The notes: generated by a model not told the origin, from the sequence alone. DNA of 64,000 bases from CAVXFL01 sp963761015 (GCA_963761015.1 CAVXFL010000016.1:372001-436000); one strand, 5' to 3'; shown: positions 29,859 through 38,577, counted from the first letter of the stretch. Program-made: numbers and translations.

Positions 29859-30925
29859 GCCCGAGCTTTACCCTCGCGGTCGACGCGATGGGCGGAGATC
29901 ACGCGCCCGAGATCGTGGTGGACGGGCTTGAACTGGCGGCCGAGCGGCATCCGGCGGCCGAATTCCTGCTCGTGGGGGACGAGGCACGGCTTGCCCCGCT
30001 GCTGGCCCGCCACAAGCGGGCGGCGCGGGCCTGCACGGTCCGGCACGCCGCGGAGGTGATCGGCAACGACATGAAGCCTTCGGCCGCGGTGCGTATCCGG
30101 CAATCCTCCATGCGGATCGCGATCGACGCGGTGGCCGAGGGCGAAGCCGCCGGCGTGGTCACGGCGGGCAACAGCGGCGCCTTGCTGGCGCTCGCCAAGA
30201 TCGTGCTGAAGACCATGCCGGGCATCGACCGGCCCGCCATGGCCGCGATCGGGCCGTCCGCCGCGGGCGACGTGGTGATTCTCGATCTCGGGGCCAACCT
30301 CACCTGCGACACCCGGAACCTGGTGGAATTCGCGGTCATGGGCGACGTGTTCGCCCGCACCGTGCTCGGGCTGCCGGCGCCGAGCATCGGCCTGCTCAAT
30401 GTCGGCTCCGAGGAGCAGAAGGGCAACGAGCGCATCCGCCAGGCGGCGGACGTGCTGCGGGAAAGCCCGATCGGGGCGCAATTCTACGGCTTCGTCGAAG
30501 GCCACGACATCGCCGCCGGCACGACGGACGTGATCGTTACCGACGGGTTCACCGGCAACGTGGCGCTGAAGACGGGCGAGGGCGCCTTGAAGTTGATCGG
30601 CGGCCTGTTGCGCCAGGTGTTCACCAGCAGCCTGTCCGCGCGGCTGGGCTATCTGCTGGTGCGGGCGAGCCTCGATCGGCTCGGCGAGTGGCTGGACCCG
30701 CGGCGCTACAACGGGGCGGTGATGCTGGGGCTGAACGGGGTGGTGGTGAAGTCGCACGGGGGTACCGACGCGAAGGGCTTCGCCCACGCGGTCGATGTGG
30801 CCATGGACATGGTGGTGCATCGTTTCAACGACCACATCCGCGAGGGGCTGGAGCGCATGGTCGAGCTGCCGGTAGGCGCGGCGAAGAAGGACGACGGGCC
30901 GGCGCGTCTCGCCGCGGCCCGCTGA
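29855..30925 (+). CDS. plsX: Phosphate acyltransferase PlsX
   Basis: This 356-residue enzyme makes acyl-phosphate from acyl-ACP for phospholipid synthesis (PlsX/PlsY route). It has FTLAVDAMGGDHAPEIVVDG at the N-terminus, GVVTAGNSGALLALAKIVLK (about 97), VILDLGANLTCDTRNLVEF and VTDGFTGNVALKTGEGALKL. The only start close to the family N-terminus is a TTG at 29855 with no Shine-Dalgarno of its own; see the leader ORF. fabH follows 2 bp after its stop. Confidence 0.95.
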   Translation: MSPSFTLAVDAMGGDHAPEIVVDGLELAAERHPAAEFLLVGDEARLAPLLARHKRAARACTVRHAAEVIGNDMKPSAAVRIRQSSMRIAIDAVAEGEAAGVVTAGNSGALLALAKIVLKTMPGIDRPAMAAIGPSAAGDVVILDLGANLTCDTRNLVEFAVMGDVFARTVLGLPAPSIGLLNVGSEEQKGNERIRQAADVLRESPIGAQFYGFVEGHDIAAGTTDVIVTDGFTGNVALKTGEGALKLIGGLLRQVFTSSLSARLGYLLVRASLDRLGEWLDPRRYNGAVMLGLNGVVVKSHGGTDAKGFAHAVDVAMDMVVHRFNDHIREGLERMVELPVGAAKKDDGPARLAAAR

Positions 30926-30927
30926 TC

Positions 30928-31902
30928 ATGGCGATCCGTTCGGTGCTCCTGGGCTGCGGCGGCTATCTGCCCGAGTTGGTGCTGACCAACGAGGAGCTGT
31001 CGCGCTCGCTCGATACCTCCGATGCGTGGATCCGGGAGCGCACCGGCATCCGCCAGCGGCACATCGCCGGCCCGCATGAGACCGCCACGTTCATGGGCGC
31101 GGCGGCGGCGCGCGCGGCGCTGCGCGAGGCCGGCGCGGGCGCCGACGATGTCGATGCCATCGTGCTGGCGACCAGTACGCCTGACCAGGCCTTTCCGGCC
31201 ACCGCCGCGCGGGTGCAGGCGGAACTCGGAGTCACGCGCGGCTTCGCCTTCGACGTGGCCGCGGCCTGCGCCGGCTTCGTCTACGCGCTCTCGGTCGCGG
31301 ACGCCCTGATGCGCGGTGGCCAGGCGCGTGGCGTGCTGGTGATCGGCAGCGAGGTCTATTCGCGCATCCTGGACTGGACCGACCGCGGCACCTGCGTGTT
31401 GTTCGGCGACGGCGCCGGTGCGGTCTATCTTCGCGCCGGGCAGGGGCGCGGCACGGTGGCCGACCGCGGCGTGCTCTCCACCCATCTTCACGCGCAAGGC
31501 ACGCTCGGCGACATCCTCTACGTCGACGGTGCGGTCGGCCGGCCGGACCGGCCGGGCACGCTCGCCATGAACGGCCGTGAAGTGTTCCGCCACGCCGTCA
31601 ACCGCCTCGCGGAAGCAGTCGACGAGGCGCTCGCCGCGAATGGGCTGGAGCGCCAGCAGGTGGACTGGCTGGTACCGCACCAGGCCAATCGCCGCATCAT
31701 CGACGCGATGGAGCGCAAGCTCGGCCTGCCGCCGGAGCGGGTGGTGGTGACGGTGGACCGGCACGCCAACACCTCGGCCGCCTCGATTCCGTTGGCGCTG
31801 GCCGAGGCGGTGAACGACGGCCGCATCCGCGCCGGCGACCTGGTGCTGATGGAAGCGCTGGGCGGGGGCCTGACCTGGGGCTCGGCGCTCGTACGCATGT
31901 AA
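30928..31902 (+). CDS. fabH: Beta-ketoacyl-ACP synthase III
   Basis: This 324-residue condensing enzyme starts fatty acid synthesis from acetyl-CoA and malonyl-ACP. The nucleophile Cys is in FDVAAACAGFVYALSVADAL (about 112), the His in WLVPHQANRRIIDAMERKLG (about 250) and the Asn in VDRHANTSAASIPLAL (about 280). The N-terminal TSDAWIRERTGIRQRHIA is typical. It begins 2 bp after plsX and is followed by ihfA and a MerR gene, the standard alphaproteobacterial order. Confidence 0.97.
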   Translation: MAIRSVLLGCGGYLPELVLTNEELSRSLDTSDAWIRERTGIRQRHIAGPHETATFMGAAAARAALREAGAGADDVDAIVLATSTPDQAFPATAARVQAELGVTRGFAFDVAAACAGFVYALSVADALMRGGQARGVLVIGSEVYSRILDWTDRGTCVLFGDGAGAVYLRAGQGRGTVADRGVLSTHLHAQGTLGDILYVDGAVGRPDRPGTLAMNGREVFRHAVNRLAEAVDEALAANGLERQQVDWLVPHQANRRIIDAMERKLGLPPERVVVTVDRHANTSAASIPLALAEAVNDGRIRAGDLVLMEALGGGLTWGSALVRM

Positions 31903-31997
31903 CCAAGTTGCCGCGCTTGCCATGTCTTTCGCGCGCAACCATCTGAACATTCGCGATTTTGTTGACGGCGCGGCACAACCGCGCCTAGCCTTGCGGC

Positions 31998-32310
31998 ATG
32001 CAGACGGTCACCCGCTCGCATCTCGCGGAAAAGATCTACACGCAGGTCGGCCTGTCGCGGAACGAGTTCGGCCGCGCTGCTGGAATCGGTGCTGGAGCGG
32101 ATGTGCGCCGCGCTCGAGGCGGGAGAATCGGTTAAAGTCAGCGGATTCGGCACGTTTTCGGTGCGCCAGAAGGGGCGCCGGATCGGGCGCAATCCGAAAA
32201 CCGGCATCGAGGTGCCGATCCTGCCGCGACGGGTGCTGGTGTTCCGGCCGAGCCAGGTGTTGAAGGCGCAGGTGAACGGCGAGGCACCGGCCCCGGGTGA
32301 CGACGAATGA
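31998..32310 (+). pseudogene. ihfA: Integration host factor alpha subunit, frameshifted
   Basis: From the ATG at 31998 the frame reads MQTVTRSHLAEKIYTQVGLS and RNE, then goes wrong. One base less at the TT of 32067-32068 gives SAALLESVLERMCAALEAGE, continuing VKVSGFGTFSVRQKGRRIGR, NPKTGIEVPILPRRVLVFRP and a stop at 32310. That is a full-length IHF alpha of about 103 residues with the DNA-bending arm GRNPKTG. IHF is a sequence-specific DNA-bending heterodimer used in recombination and transcription. Loss would be unusual in this group, so a sequencing insertion is likely. Its stop overlaps the MerR ATG (ATGA). Confidence 0.85.
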
Positions 32311-32891
32311 CGCCCGAGGAGGCATTTCGCCCGCTGCCATCGGCTTCGGACGGCAACGGCCAGGCCGCGCCCGGGCGCAACCGGCCGCGCAAGGCCCCGA
32401 ACGCGTTCCGCACCATCAGCGAGGTCGCCGACGAACTGCACATCCCGCAGCACGTGCTGCGCTTCTGGGAGACGAAATTCCCGCAGGTCCGGCCGCTGAA
32501 GCGCGGCGGCGGCCGGCGCTATTACCGGCCCGACGACATTTCGCTGCTGCGGCGCATTTCGGATCTGCTGTACATCGAAGGCTATACGATCAAGGGCGTG
32601 CAGCGGCTGTTGCGCGAGGGCGGGGGCAAGCTCGGCGACGACATCCCGCCGCCCCCGGCGGACGAGCGGGCGGATGCCGACGAGCCGCCCGCCGAGCCGC
32701 GATTGCCGATGCCCGGTCTGGCGTCACCGATGCCGCTGCCGTTGCCGCCACGTGGGGCCGCGCGCTCCGGCGCCTCGGAGCCGGAAACGCGAGCACCCGA
32801 GCGGCGGGCCGCGGACGAGACGGTGGCGCTGCGCAACCTGCTCACGGTCACGTTGCGGGCGCTCGAGGATCTGCGCCGGCTGCTGGCCTGA
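32307..32891 (+). CDS. MerR-family transcriptional regulator
   Basis: This 194-residue protein has one N-terminal MerR-type winged helix: FRTISEVADELHIPQHVLRF, WETKFPQVRPLKRGGGRRYY and RPDDISLLRRISDLLYIEGY. A proline/alanine-rich linker and a short C-terminal helix (VALRNLLTVTLRALEDLRRL) follow. No metal-binding cysteines are seen. The gene directly after ihfA is a conserved alphaproteobacterial MerR protein of unknown target. It overlaps the ihfA stop by 4 bp. Confidence 0.9.
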   Translation: MTPEEAFRPLPSASDGNGQAAPGRNRPRKAPNAFRTISEVADELHIPQHVLRFWETKFPQVRPLKRGGGRRYYRPDDISLLRRISDLLYIEGYTIKGVQRLLREGGGKLGDDIPPPPADERADADEPPAEPRLPMPGLASPMPLPLPPRGAARSGASEPETRAPERRAADETVALRNLLTVTLRALEDLRRLLA

Positions 32892-32893
32892 GC

Positions 32894-32924
32894 TTGCGTT
32901 GCCGGCGACGCCGGGCGCTGCTAA
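32894..32924 (+). promoter_or_regulatory. Candidate promoter of tRNA-Pro
   Basis: TTGCGT (32894-32899) and TGCTAA (32919-32924) lie 19 bp apart, about 16 bp ahead of the mature tRNA 5' end. The -10 sequence is the same as that proposed for rpmF. The spacing is slightly long, so this is tentative. Confidence 0.35.
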
Positions 32925-32940
32925 ATGGAGGGGTCGGTAT

Positions 32941-33017
32941 CGGAGCGTAGCGCAGCCTGGTAGCGCATCAGTCTGGGGGACTGGGGGTCGTGGGTTCAAA
33001 TCCCGCCGCTCCGACCA
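32941..33017 (+). tRNA. tRNA-Pro (anticodon GGG)
   Basis: This is a full cloverleaf with encoded CCA: acceptor CGGAGCG/CGCTCCG, discriminator A, CCA at 33015-33017. The D-arm has AGCGCAGCCTGGTAGCGC, the anticodon loop is CTGGGGG (anticodon GGG) and the T-arm contains GGGTTCAAATCCC. It is 77 nt including CCA. It follows the MerR gene, and a hairpin lies about 28 bp downstream. Confidence 0.97.
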
Positions 33018-33044
33018 GTGATTTCGGTGATTAGAGATTCCATT

Positions 33045-33071
33045 GCTCCCCAGGGCTAGGCTTTGGGGAGC
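33045..33071 (+). terminator. Hairpin after tRNA-Pro
   Basis: GCTCCCCA (33045-33052) and TGGGGAGC (33064-33071) form a perfect 8-bp stem with an 11-nt loop. There is no run of T after it, so it is terminator-like at best and could also be a processing or stabilising structure. Confidence 0.4.
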
Positions 33072-33363
33072 TCCTGGGTAGCAAAAGCTGAGGCGCCGAC
33101 CAGGCTCGCAGCGAGCAGTAATGCGTTCCAGTGGCCGTACCCGATAGCCGAATGCCAGACCATCCGCCGCCGCGCTATCTGGGGAAGGGTTATAGCACGG
33201 TGAAGTAGGCCGTCGACCGCCAGGGTCTGCGCCGCTCAATGCGGTTCACCGCCCTGTGCCTGCTCATTGATCCCGGCACCCGACTCTGAACCCGCCCCCA
33301 CGCCTGCGAAACGCACCTGCCGGACAACGGCGCGGTTGGCTGCCGCCTTGCGGGGTGCGAGGT
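33072..33363. other. Intergenic stretch before the IS256 element
   Basis: About 290 bp without a supportable gene lie between the tRNA-Pro hairpin and the left target duplication of the insertion sequence. A small open frame enters at 33267 but runs into the IS end and has no family features. Confidence 0.4.
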
Positions 33364-33371
33364 CCCAGTGT

Positions 33372-34786
33372 GGTGGTGTCGCGAATTTGGTGGAAATTGC
33401 CTTGGCGGGCATCTCCGACGGGATCAGCTTATCGCATCACGCGGCGAGATCAATGCATTGAAGAGCAGGCGGTTGAGAGAGCGTCTGCCAGCCGTCGACC
33501 TTGCGCATGGTGATCTGACCCGACGCGAGCAATGCCCAGAACAGCATCGCCGCGGTTTCCGCCGAGGGCAGCACGGTCTGCGTCTTGATACGGCGCTTGA
33601 ACTCCTCGTGCAGCCGCTCGATCGCATTGGTGGTGCGGGCCGATCGCCACTGGCTTTCGGGCAACCGGGTGAAGGTGAACAGCCGGTCTCCTGCTTCCTG
33701 GAGGCTGTCCGCCACGGCGCGGCATTTCAGCCTCCACTTGCGCAAGAACGACTTGCGGCGCGTTTCGATCTCCTGCGCCGCCTTGGCGTAGATCATGTCG
33801 TTGTAGTCGGCCGAGATCTCCTCATGCAGGCGTTCAGGAGCGTGCGCCAACAGGTTGCGATGCTTGTGCACCGTGCAGCGCTGCACCAGCGCCGCGGGCC
33901 ACACCAGCGCGAGCGCCTTTTCCAGCCCGGGCGCGCCGTCCACGATGACGAACTCCGGCGCCTTCAGCCCGCGCGCGACCAGATCATCGAGCAGGCTGCG
34001 CCAGGCGGCCTCGCTCTCACCCCCCATGTTGCGCACCGCAAGCAACACCTTTTGGCCGTCGCGCCGGATGCCCAGCGCCACCAACAGCGAGATCGACGTC
34101 GCGCGGCGATCGAGCCGCACCCGCACCACCGTGCCGTCGAGAACGAGCCGGACAACGTCTTCATCCGCCAATGAACGATGGCACCATGCTTGCCAGTCGG
34201 CTTGCACCCGCCGCCAGACCCGGCTCACCGTGTCCTTCGACACCGCGCCCTTGAACAGCGCCGCCAATGCCCGCCGCACCCGGCGCGTGTTGGTGCCGGA
34301 CAGGTAGGCGCCAGCAATCAGCGCCTCGACGTGCCTGGTCATCCGCGCGTAGCGTGGCAGCACGTTGCTGCGCCATTCCTGGCGCCTGCCATCGGCATCG
34401 CTCAACCGCGCGCGCGGCACGCTGATGGTCACCGGACCGAACGAACCGAGCAGCCGGCGGTCCCGCCGACCATGCCGATATCCGACCGTTTCGGCCACGG
34501 CATCGGCGTCCGCTGCGCCGCCGGGCCGCTGGTAGCGTGCGCGGCCCAGCGCTTGGTTCAGCTCCTCGTCCACCAGCGCCTCGATGAAGCCGCGAATCTG
34601 ATCTCGGATGGCGGTCTCGATCGGATCGAACCATTGCTCACCGAACAAGACCGGCGACTCCGTTGCGGTGTTTCTGCCATCCTTGTCCATGGTGTGGTCT
34701 CCTTCGGCGTCTCACCGCCGAATCGGGTTGTTGCATCAGCCGGAGACTACACCACCCCGAATTTCCACCACTTCCGCGACGGCACC
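33372..34786. mobile_element. IS256-family insertion sequence
   Basis: This is a 1,415-bp element. Its 27-bp terminal inverted repeats begin GGTG and share GTCGCG and TGGTGGAAATT: left at 33372-33398, right at 34760-34786, 22 of 27 positions identical. It is flanked by a perfect 8-bp target duplication CCCAGTGT at 33364-33371 and 34787-34794 (the following G is shared too), the usual size for IS256. It contains one intact transposase gene on the minus strand. Intact ends, intact duplication and an open transposase frame suggest a recent insertion. Confidence 0.92.
33437..34690 (-). CDS. IS256-family transposase
   Basis: This 417-residue mutator-type DDE transposase has the catalytic residues in VRLVLDGTVVRVRLD (first Asp) and EFVIVDGAPGLEKALALVWP (second Asp). 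The terminal Glu is in RTTNAIERLHEEFKRRIK. The N-terminal region has ETVGYRHGRRDRRLLGSFGP followed by VTISVPRAR, the family signature before the catalytic core. It fills the element between the inverted repeats and appears intact. Confidence 0.94.
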   Translation of the reverse strand: MDKDGRNTATESPVLFGEQWFDPIETAIRDQIRGFIEALVDEELNQALGRARYQRPGGAADADAVAETVGYRHGRRDRRLLGSFGPVTISVPRARLSDADGRRQEWRSNVLPRYARMTRHVEALIAGAYLSGTNTRRVRRALAALFKGAVSKDTVSRVWRRVQADWQAWCHRSLADEDVVRLVLDGTVVRVRLDRRATSISLLVALGIRRDGQKVLLAVRNMGGESEAAWRSLLDDLVARGLKAPEFVIVDGAPGLEKALALVWPAALVQRCTVHKHRNLLAHAPERLHEEISADYNDMIYAKAAQEIETRRKSFLRKWRLKCRAVADSLQEAGDRLFTFTRLPESQWRSARTTNAIERLHEEFKRRIKTQTVLPSAETAAMLFWALLASGQITMRKVDGWQTLSQPPALQCIDLAA

Positions 34787-34794
34787 CCCAGTGT

Positions 34795-35109
34795 GACGGT
34801 TTGCCCGATCGTGGGGCTTATGCCACTCCCGCCTCCCTCGCCTGTCCAGCCGGCATACCGCCGCCCGCCCGGTTTGGCTCAGGCTCTCAGACGGGCGCAA
34901 TTTTCCGAGGTTTTCGTGCATGCTGTCGTGGCCTGATGATGCCCGGCCCGAACTGAGGGTGGGACGGCCATAGGTCCCTCCCGACCGCAACCCTCAACTC
35001 GAAGGAAGGCGACACAGGGGCGACGGTCTTAAATCAAATAGTTGGACTTGCGTAATGCACAGTGCTGTAATGGCGCTGGTAACATGGTCCGACGCGAACG
35101 GAGATCATC
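34795..35109. other. Intergenic stretch after the IS256 element
   Basis: About 315 bp hold no supportable gene. The frames crossing it are short and unlike any family. The last 70 bp before 35110 are AT-rich (around TTAAATCAAATAGTTGGAC) and probably contain the promoter of the secreted Tyr/Gly/Pro-rich protein. Confidence 0.4.
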
Positions 35110-35430
35110 ATGTTGATCCCAGGTAGGCTGCGTCTGCTGCTCCCGTTTCTCGCCCTGCTGGGCCTGTGTGGCCCCACGACTGCCTGTTATTACCCGTACG
35201 GCTACAACGGTTACTACGGCTATCCTTACCGCTATGGGGGCTACCCGTATGGCGGGAGGTATCCAAATGGGGCACCGCATCCGTACGGAGGCGTCAACCC
35301 TAACGGTGCGGCTTACCCGCCCCCCGGCGAGGGCACCCCAGCTGACGGCCGCTATCCGGCCGGCGGCGCTTACCCGAACGGCCCGGGTTACCCGCCCCCC
35401 GGCGCGGCTTACCCTGCCGGTGGGGGCTAG
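35110..35430 (+). CDS. Secreted Tyr/Gly/Pro-rich small protein
   Basis: This 106-residue protein starts MLIPGRLRLLLPFLALLGLC, a clear signal peptide that may end at TTAC. That is a poor lipobox, since -3 is Thr, so lipidation is uncertain. The mature part is low-complexity and built from short repeats rich in Tyr, Gly and Pro: YPYGYNGYYGYPY, GGRYPNGAPHPYGG and twice PGYPPPGAAYP-like. No conserved domain is recognised. It could be a cell-surface or matrix protein; the strong compositional bias does argue that the frame is translated. Confidence 0.6.
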   Translation: MLIPGRLRLLLPFLALLGLCGPTTACYYPYGYNGYYGYPYRYGGYPYGGRYPNGAPHPYGGVNPNGAAYPPPGEGTPADGRYPAGGAYPNGPGYPPPGAAYPAGGG

Positions 35431-35616
35431 CCGGCCTATGTGGGTCACCCCGCTCGCCTGTCCACAATCGGTGGGGTCGGCTGTCCGGTTTACCCGGGGC
35501 TCTCAGCTCAGAGCCTGACCGAATTATCCGATTGAGTGATCCCAGCCGGTGCGATTCACCAGGGCCTGGGGAACGCTTGCTGAGTTGCCCAGCGTGACCG
35601 TCGGATTGGATGCAAA

Positions 35617-36111
35617 ATGAGGGCGTCACTTGTGAAACTCGGCGTGCTGTCGGTGCGACGCCTGAACTCCGATCCCGCGGTTGCAAGGCGGATGATGCTT
35701 GGCGCTTGCGTTTGGCTCCTCGGCGCATGCCTGTTGGCGGCGACCGCCGCCGCGCAGAATGGTGCGGTCAGCGGCGTCTGGCGCTCGGGTGTCGAGGGAA
35801 CGCCGAGCACGATGCGGCGGCCGGGCGTCAGCGACGTTCAAACGCTCTACCTGAGTCCGGACGGCCAGTATCGTCGAGAAATTTTGGTCGAGGGCGGCAG
35901 CGGTGGGCGAGGGGTGGGAGGCAAGATTATCGATAGCGGCTCCTATCGATTCACCTCTCCCGCGACATTCGACTATCAACGCAGCGGCTGGTTGGTCTGC
36001 ACGTTCGCGGGTTGCATTCCGGACCAGCCTATCGGCCCAAATTCGGGTACCTCTCCGGTTCCAGCTGATCGGGCCCGACAGAGCGACGTTCCTCGGACTG
36101 TCCTGGGTTAA
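35617..36111 (+). CDS. Secreted hypothetical protein, probable 3' frameshift
   Basis: This frame encodes a protein with a signal peptide: MMLGACVWLLGACLLAATAA followed by AQNG, from an internal ATG at 35692 or the upstream ATG at 35617. The mature part SGVWRSGVEG, QTLYLSPDGQYRREILV and GSYRFTSPATFDYQRSGW resembles a small beta-rich domain of unknown function. The frame stops at 36111, but the neighbouring frame reads RVPLRFQLIGPDRATFLGLS then WVKIQ to 36121, a far better C-terminus. Removing one A from AAA at 36039-36041 joins them. No function is proposed. Confidence 0.6.
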   Translation: MRASLVKLGVLSVRRLNSDPAVARRMMLGACVWLLGACLLAATAAAQNGAVSGVWRSGVEGTPSTMRRPGVSDVQTLYLSPDGQYRREILVEGGSGGRGVGGKIIDSGSYRFTSPATFDYQRSGWLVCTFAGCIPDQPIGPNSGTSPVPADRARQSDVPRTVLG

Positions 36112-36186
36112 AATTCAATAGGCGTCGGGCTTCGCCACTGCCTGGCACCATCCTCGATCAGCGGGCGATCCTCGCGGCCGGCGGCA

Positions 36187-36918
36187 TCACATGCCGAGGT
36201 AGAACTGCCGGATCAGCTCGTTGTCGCGCAGTTCCTCGGCCGAGCGTCCCTCGAAGGCGATGCGGCCGTGGACGATCACGTAGCCCCGATCCGCGATGCG
36301 CACCGCCTGCGCGAAGTTCTGCTCGGCCATCAACACCGATAGCCCGTAACCCTGCTTCAGCTCGGCGATCTTCTCCATCATCCGGCTCACCAGCAGCGGC
36401 GCCAGGCCGACCGAGGGCTCGTCGATCAGCAGAATCCGCGGCGCCGACATCAGGGCGCGCGCCAGGGCCAGCATCTGCTGCTCGCCCCCGCTCATGCTGC
36501 CGGCAAGCTGGCGGCGGCGTTCCTTCAGCCGCGGGAACACCTCCAGGCAGAAATCGAGGTTGCGTGTCAGGCTCGCGCGGGCGGCGCGGCGGAACGCGCC
36601 CATCAGCAAGTTTTCCGCGACCGTCAGCCGCGGGAACAGCCGCCGCCCTTCGGGCACGAAGGCAATGCCGAGATCGACGATGGCCTCGGTGGACAACCCC
36701 GCGAGCTGGTGACGCGCGCCGTCGATCTCCGCCACGATATGCCCGGCGCTCGGGCGCACGATGCCCATCACGCATTGCATCAGCGTGCTCTTGCCGTTGC
36801 CGTTGGTGCCGAGCAGGGCGACGGTTTCACCGGCGCCGAGCGCGAGCGTGACGTCGTGCAGCACGCGCACCGCGCCATAGCCGGCTTCCAGCCCGGCGAT
36901 GCTAAGGCTGGCGGCCAA
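36187..36918 (-). CDS. livF: ABC transporter ATP-binding protein LivF, second set
   Basis: This 243-residue HAAT-family ATPase has Walker A LLGTNGNGKSTLMQCVMG, signature MSGGEQQMLALARALM and Walker B ILLIDEPSVGLAP. Its ending IRQFYLGM is LivF-like. It is the last gene of a minus-strand set livH-livM-livG-livF and overlaps livG by 17 bp. The substrate is unknown; no binding protein is encoded beside it. Confidence 0.93.
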   Translation of the reverse strand: MAASLSIAGLEAGYGAVRVLHDVTLALGAGETVALLGTNGNGKSTLMQCVMGIVRPSAGHIVAEIDGARHQLAGLSTEAIVDLGIAFVPEGRRLFPRLTVAENLLMGAFRRAARASLTRNLDFCLEVFPRLKERRRQLAGSMSGGEQQMLALARALMSAPRILLIDEPSVGLAPLLVSRMMEKIAELKQGYGLSVLMAEQNFAQAVRIADRGYVIVHGRIAFEGRSAEELRDNELIRQFYLGM

Positions 36919-37636
36919 GATAGGCCTCGATCACGTCGGTCTGGCGCACCACCTGTTCCGGCGGCGCATCGGCGATCTTGCGCCCGGCGACCAGCACCAC
37001 CACGCGCGAGGAAAATTGCATCACCACGCGCATGATGTGCTCGATCAGGACGATGGCGACACCGTGCTCGTTTAGCCGCAGCAGCAGCGCCAGGATCTCG
37101 TCCGCTTCCTGCGGCGACAATCCGGCCATGGCCTCGTCGGCCAGCAGCAGTTTCGGCTCGGCCGCCATGGCGCGCGCGAGTTCCAGCTTGCGCATGTCGA
37201 TCTGCGTGAGTTCGCGCGGCCGGCGCCGTGCCTTGTCGGCAAGTCCGACCATGCGCAGCAGCCCGGCGCAGCGGTCCTCGACCGAGCCGTCGCCACTCGC
37301 GCGTCCGCCCAGCGCATAAAGCATCGGAATGCGCAGATTGTCGGCGAGCGACAGCGTGGCGAACGGCCGCGGTAACTGGAAGCTGCGCGCGATGCCGAGG
37401 CGCGTGCGCCGATGCGCCGCCAGCCCGTCCAAAACCCGGCCGCCGAAGCGCACGCTGCCGGCGTCGTGGCGCAGTGTGCCGCAGATGCAGCTCACCAAGG
37501 TGCTCTTGCCGGAGCCGTTCGGGCCGATCAGGCCGACGCGCTCGCCGGGGCCGACCGCGAAGGCGATCTCGTCGAGCGCGACGAAGCCGCCGAAGCGCTT
37601 GATCAGCCCGTTCACCTGCAACAGCGCCGTGTTCAC
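36902..37636 (-). CDS. livG: ABC transporter ATP-binding protein LivG, second set
   Basis: This 244-residue ATPase starts at a GTG (37636) that overlaps the livM stop as GTGA. It has Walker A GLIGPNGSGKSTLVSCICG, Walker B KLLLADEAMAGLSP (Ala-Asp-Glu-Ala rather than Leu-Asp-Glu-Pro) and H-loop IVLIEHIMRVVM. The altered Walker B context keeps the essential Asp-Glu pair. It partners LivF in an HAAT-type importer. Confidence 0.92.
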   Translation of the reverse strand: MNTALLQVNGLIKRFGGFVALDEIAFAVGPGERVGLIGPNGSGKSTLVSCICGTLRHDAGSVRFGGRVLDGLAAHRRTRLGIARSFQLPRPFATLSLADNLRIPMLYALGGRASGDGSVEDRCAGLLRMVGLADKARRRPRELTQIDMRKLELARAMAAEPKLLLADEAMAGLSPQEADEILALLLRLNEHGVAIVLIEHIMRVVMQFSSRVVVLVAGRKIADAPPEQVVRQTDVIEAYLGRQP

Positions 37637-38577
37637 TGCGGCCGCCGCCGCCGCCACCGCAGCAGGCCGATGATGCCGTTCGGCGCGGCGATGACGAAAC
37701 CCACAAGCATGACGCCGACGATCAACAGACTGAGCGAGGAGGAGATCGTTACGTTCACCCATTGCTGCAGCGTCGCCAGCAGCACCGCGCCAATCACCGG
37801 CCCGGCCCAGGTCTGCGTGCCGCCGATCAGCGGCATGGCGATGCTGTTGACCGCGTAGCCCAGGCTGAACCCGGAGGTCGGATCGAGATAGGTGACGTAG
37901 TAGGGCAGGGGCGCGCCGGCCATGCCCATGAACCCGCCGGAGAGCGCGGTGGCGATCAGCTTCAGCCGCAGGGTCGGCACGCCGGAGGCTTCCGCCGCCA
38001 GTTCGTCGTCGCGAATGGCGGCGAAGCCGTAGCCGAGGCGCGAGCGCTCGATGGCGCGCGCGGTCGCCACGGACAGGACGGCGAGCCCCAGCATCAGTAG
38101 GAACAGATACTGCATGTAGCCGCCGCCGATCAGCGGCGCATGCGCGGGGCGCACGATGTAGGCGCCGCGCGAGCCGCCGACGAAATCCCAGTTCACCACC
38201 AGCGTTTGCACGACCACCGCCAGCGCCAGGGTGGCGATGGAGAAATACGCGCCGCGCAGCCGGAGCGTGAGATAGCCGGTCAGCAACCCGACCACGCCGG
38301 AGATGGCGCCGCCGGCGAGGATCAGCACCGGTAACGGCGGCGCGGCGAGCTTGTGCAGCGCGACCGTGCAATAGGCGCCCATGGCCAGGAACGCCGCGGT
38401 GCCGAAATTCACGTAGCCGGTGTAGCCGCCGAGAATGTTCCATGCCGTCGCCAGCACCACGTATTGCAGCACGACGTAACCTGCGAAGAACACGTAATCG
38501 TTGCCGATCGCGCGCGCCGCGGCGAAGACCAGAATGGCGACGAGCACCGCGAGCGCGGCGAAATACCGGTTGCGCAT
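37633..38577 (-). CDS. livM: ABC transporter permease LivM, second set
   Basis: This 314-residue multi-helix permease has the LivM motifs NILGGYTGYVNFGTAAFLAM (about 47-66), LRGAYFSIATLALAVVVQTL, ERSRLGYGFAAIRDDELAAE and ASGV, and a basic C-terminus. Its ATG follows the livH stop directly (TGAATG), and its stop overlaps livG. Confidence 0.93.
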   Translation of the reverse strand: MRNRYFAALAVLVAILVFAAARAIGNDYVFFAGYVVLQYVVLATAWNILGGYTGYVNFGTAAFLAMGAYCTVALHKLAAPPLPVLILAGGAISGVVGLLTGYLTLRLRGAYFSIATLALAVVVQTLVVNWDFVGGSRGAYIVRPAHAPLIGGGYMQYLFLLMLGLAVLSVATARAIERSRLGYGFAAIRDDELAAEASGVPTLRLKLIATALSGGFMGMAGAPLPYYVTYLDPTSGFSLGYAVNSIAMPLIGGTQTWAGPVIGAVLLATLQQWVNVTISSSLSLLIVGVMLVGFVIAAPNGIIGLLRWRRRRPQ

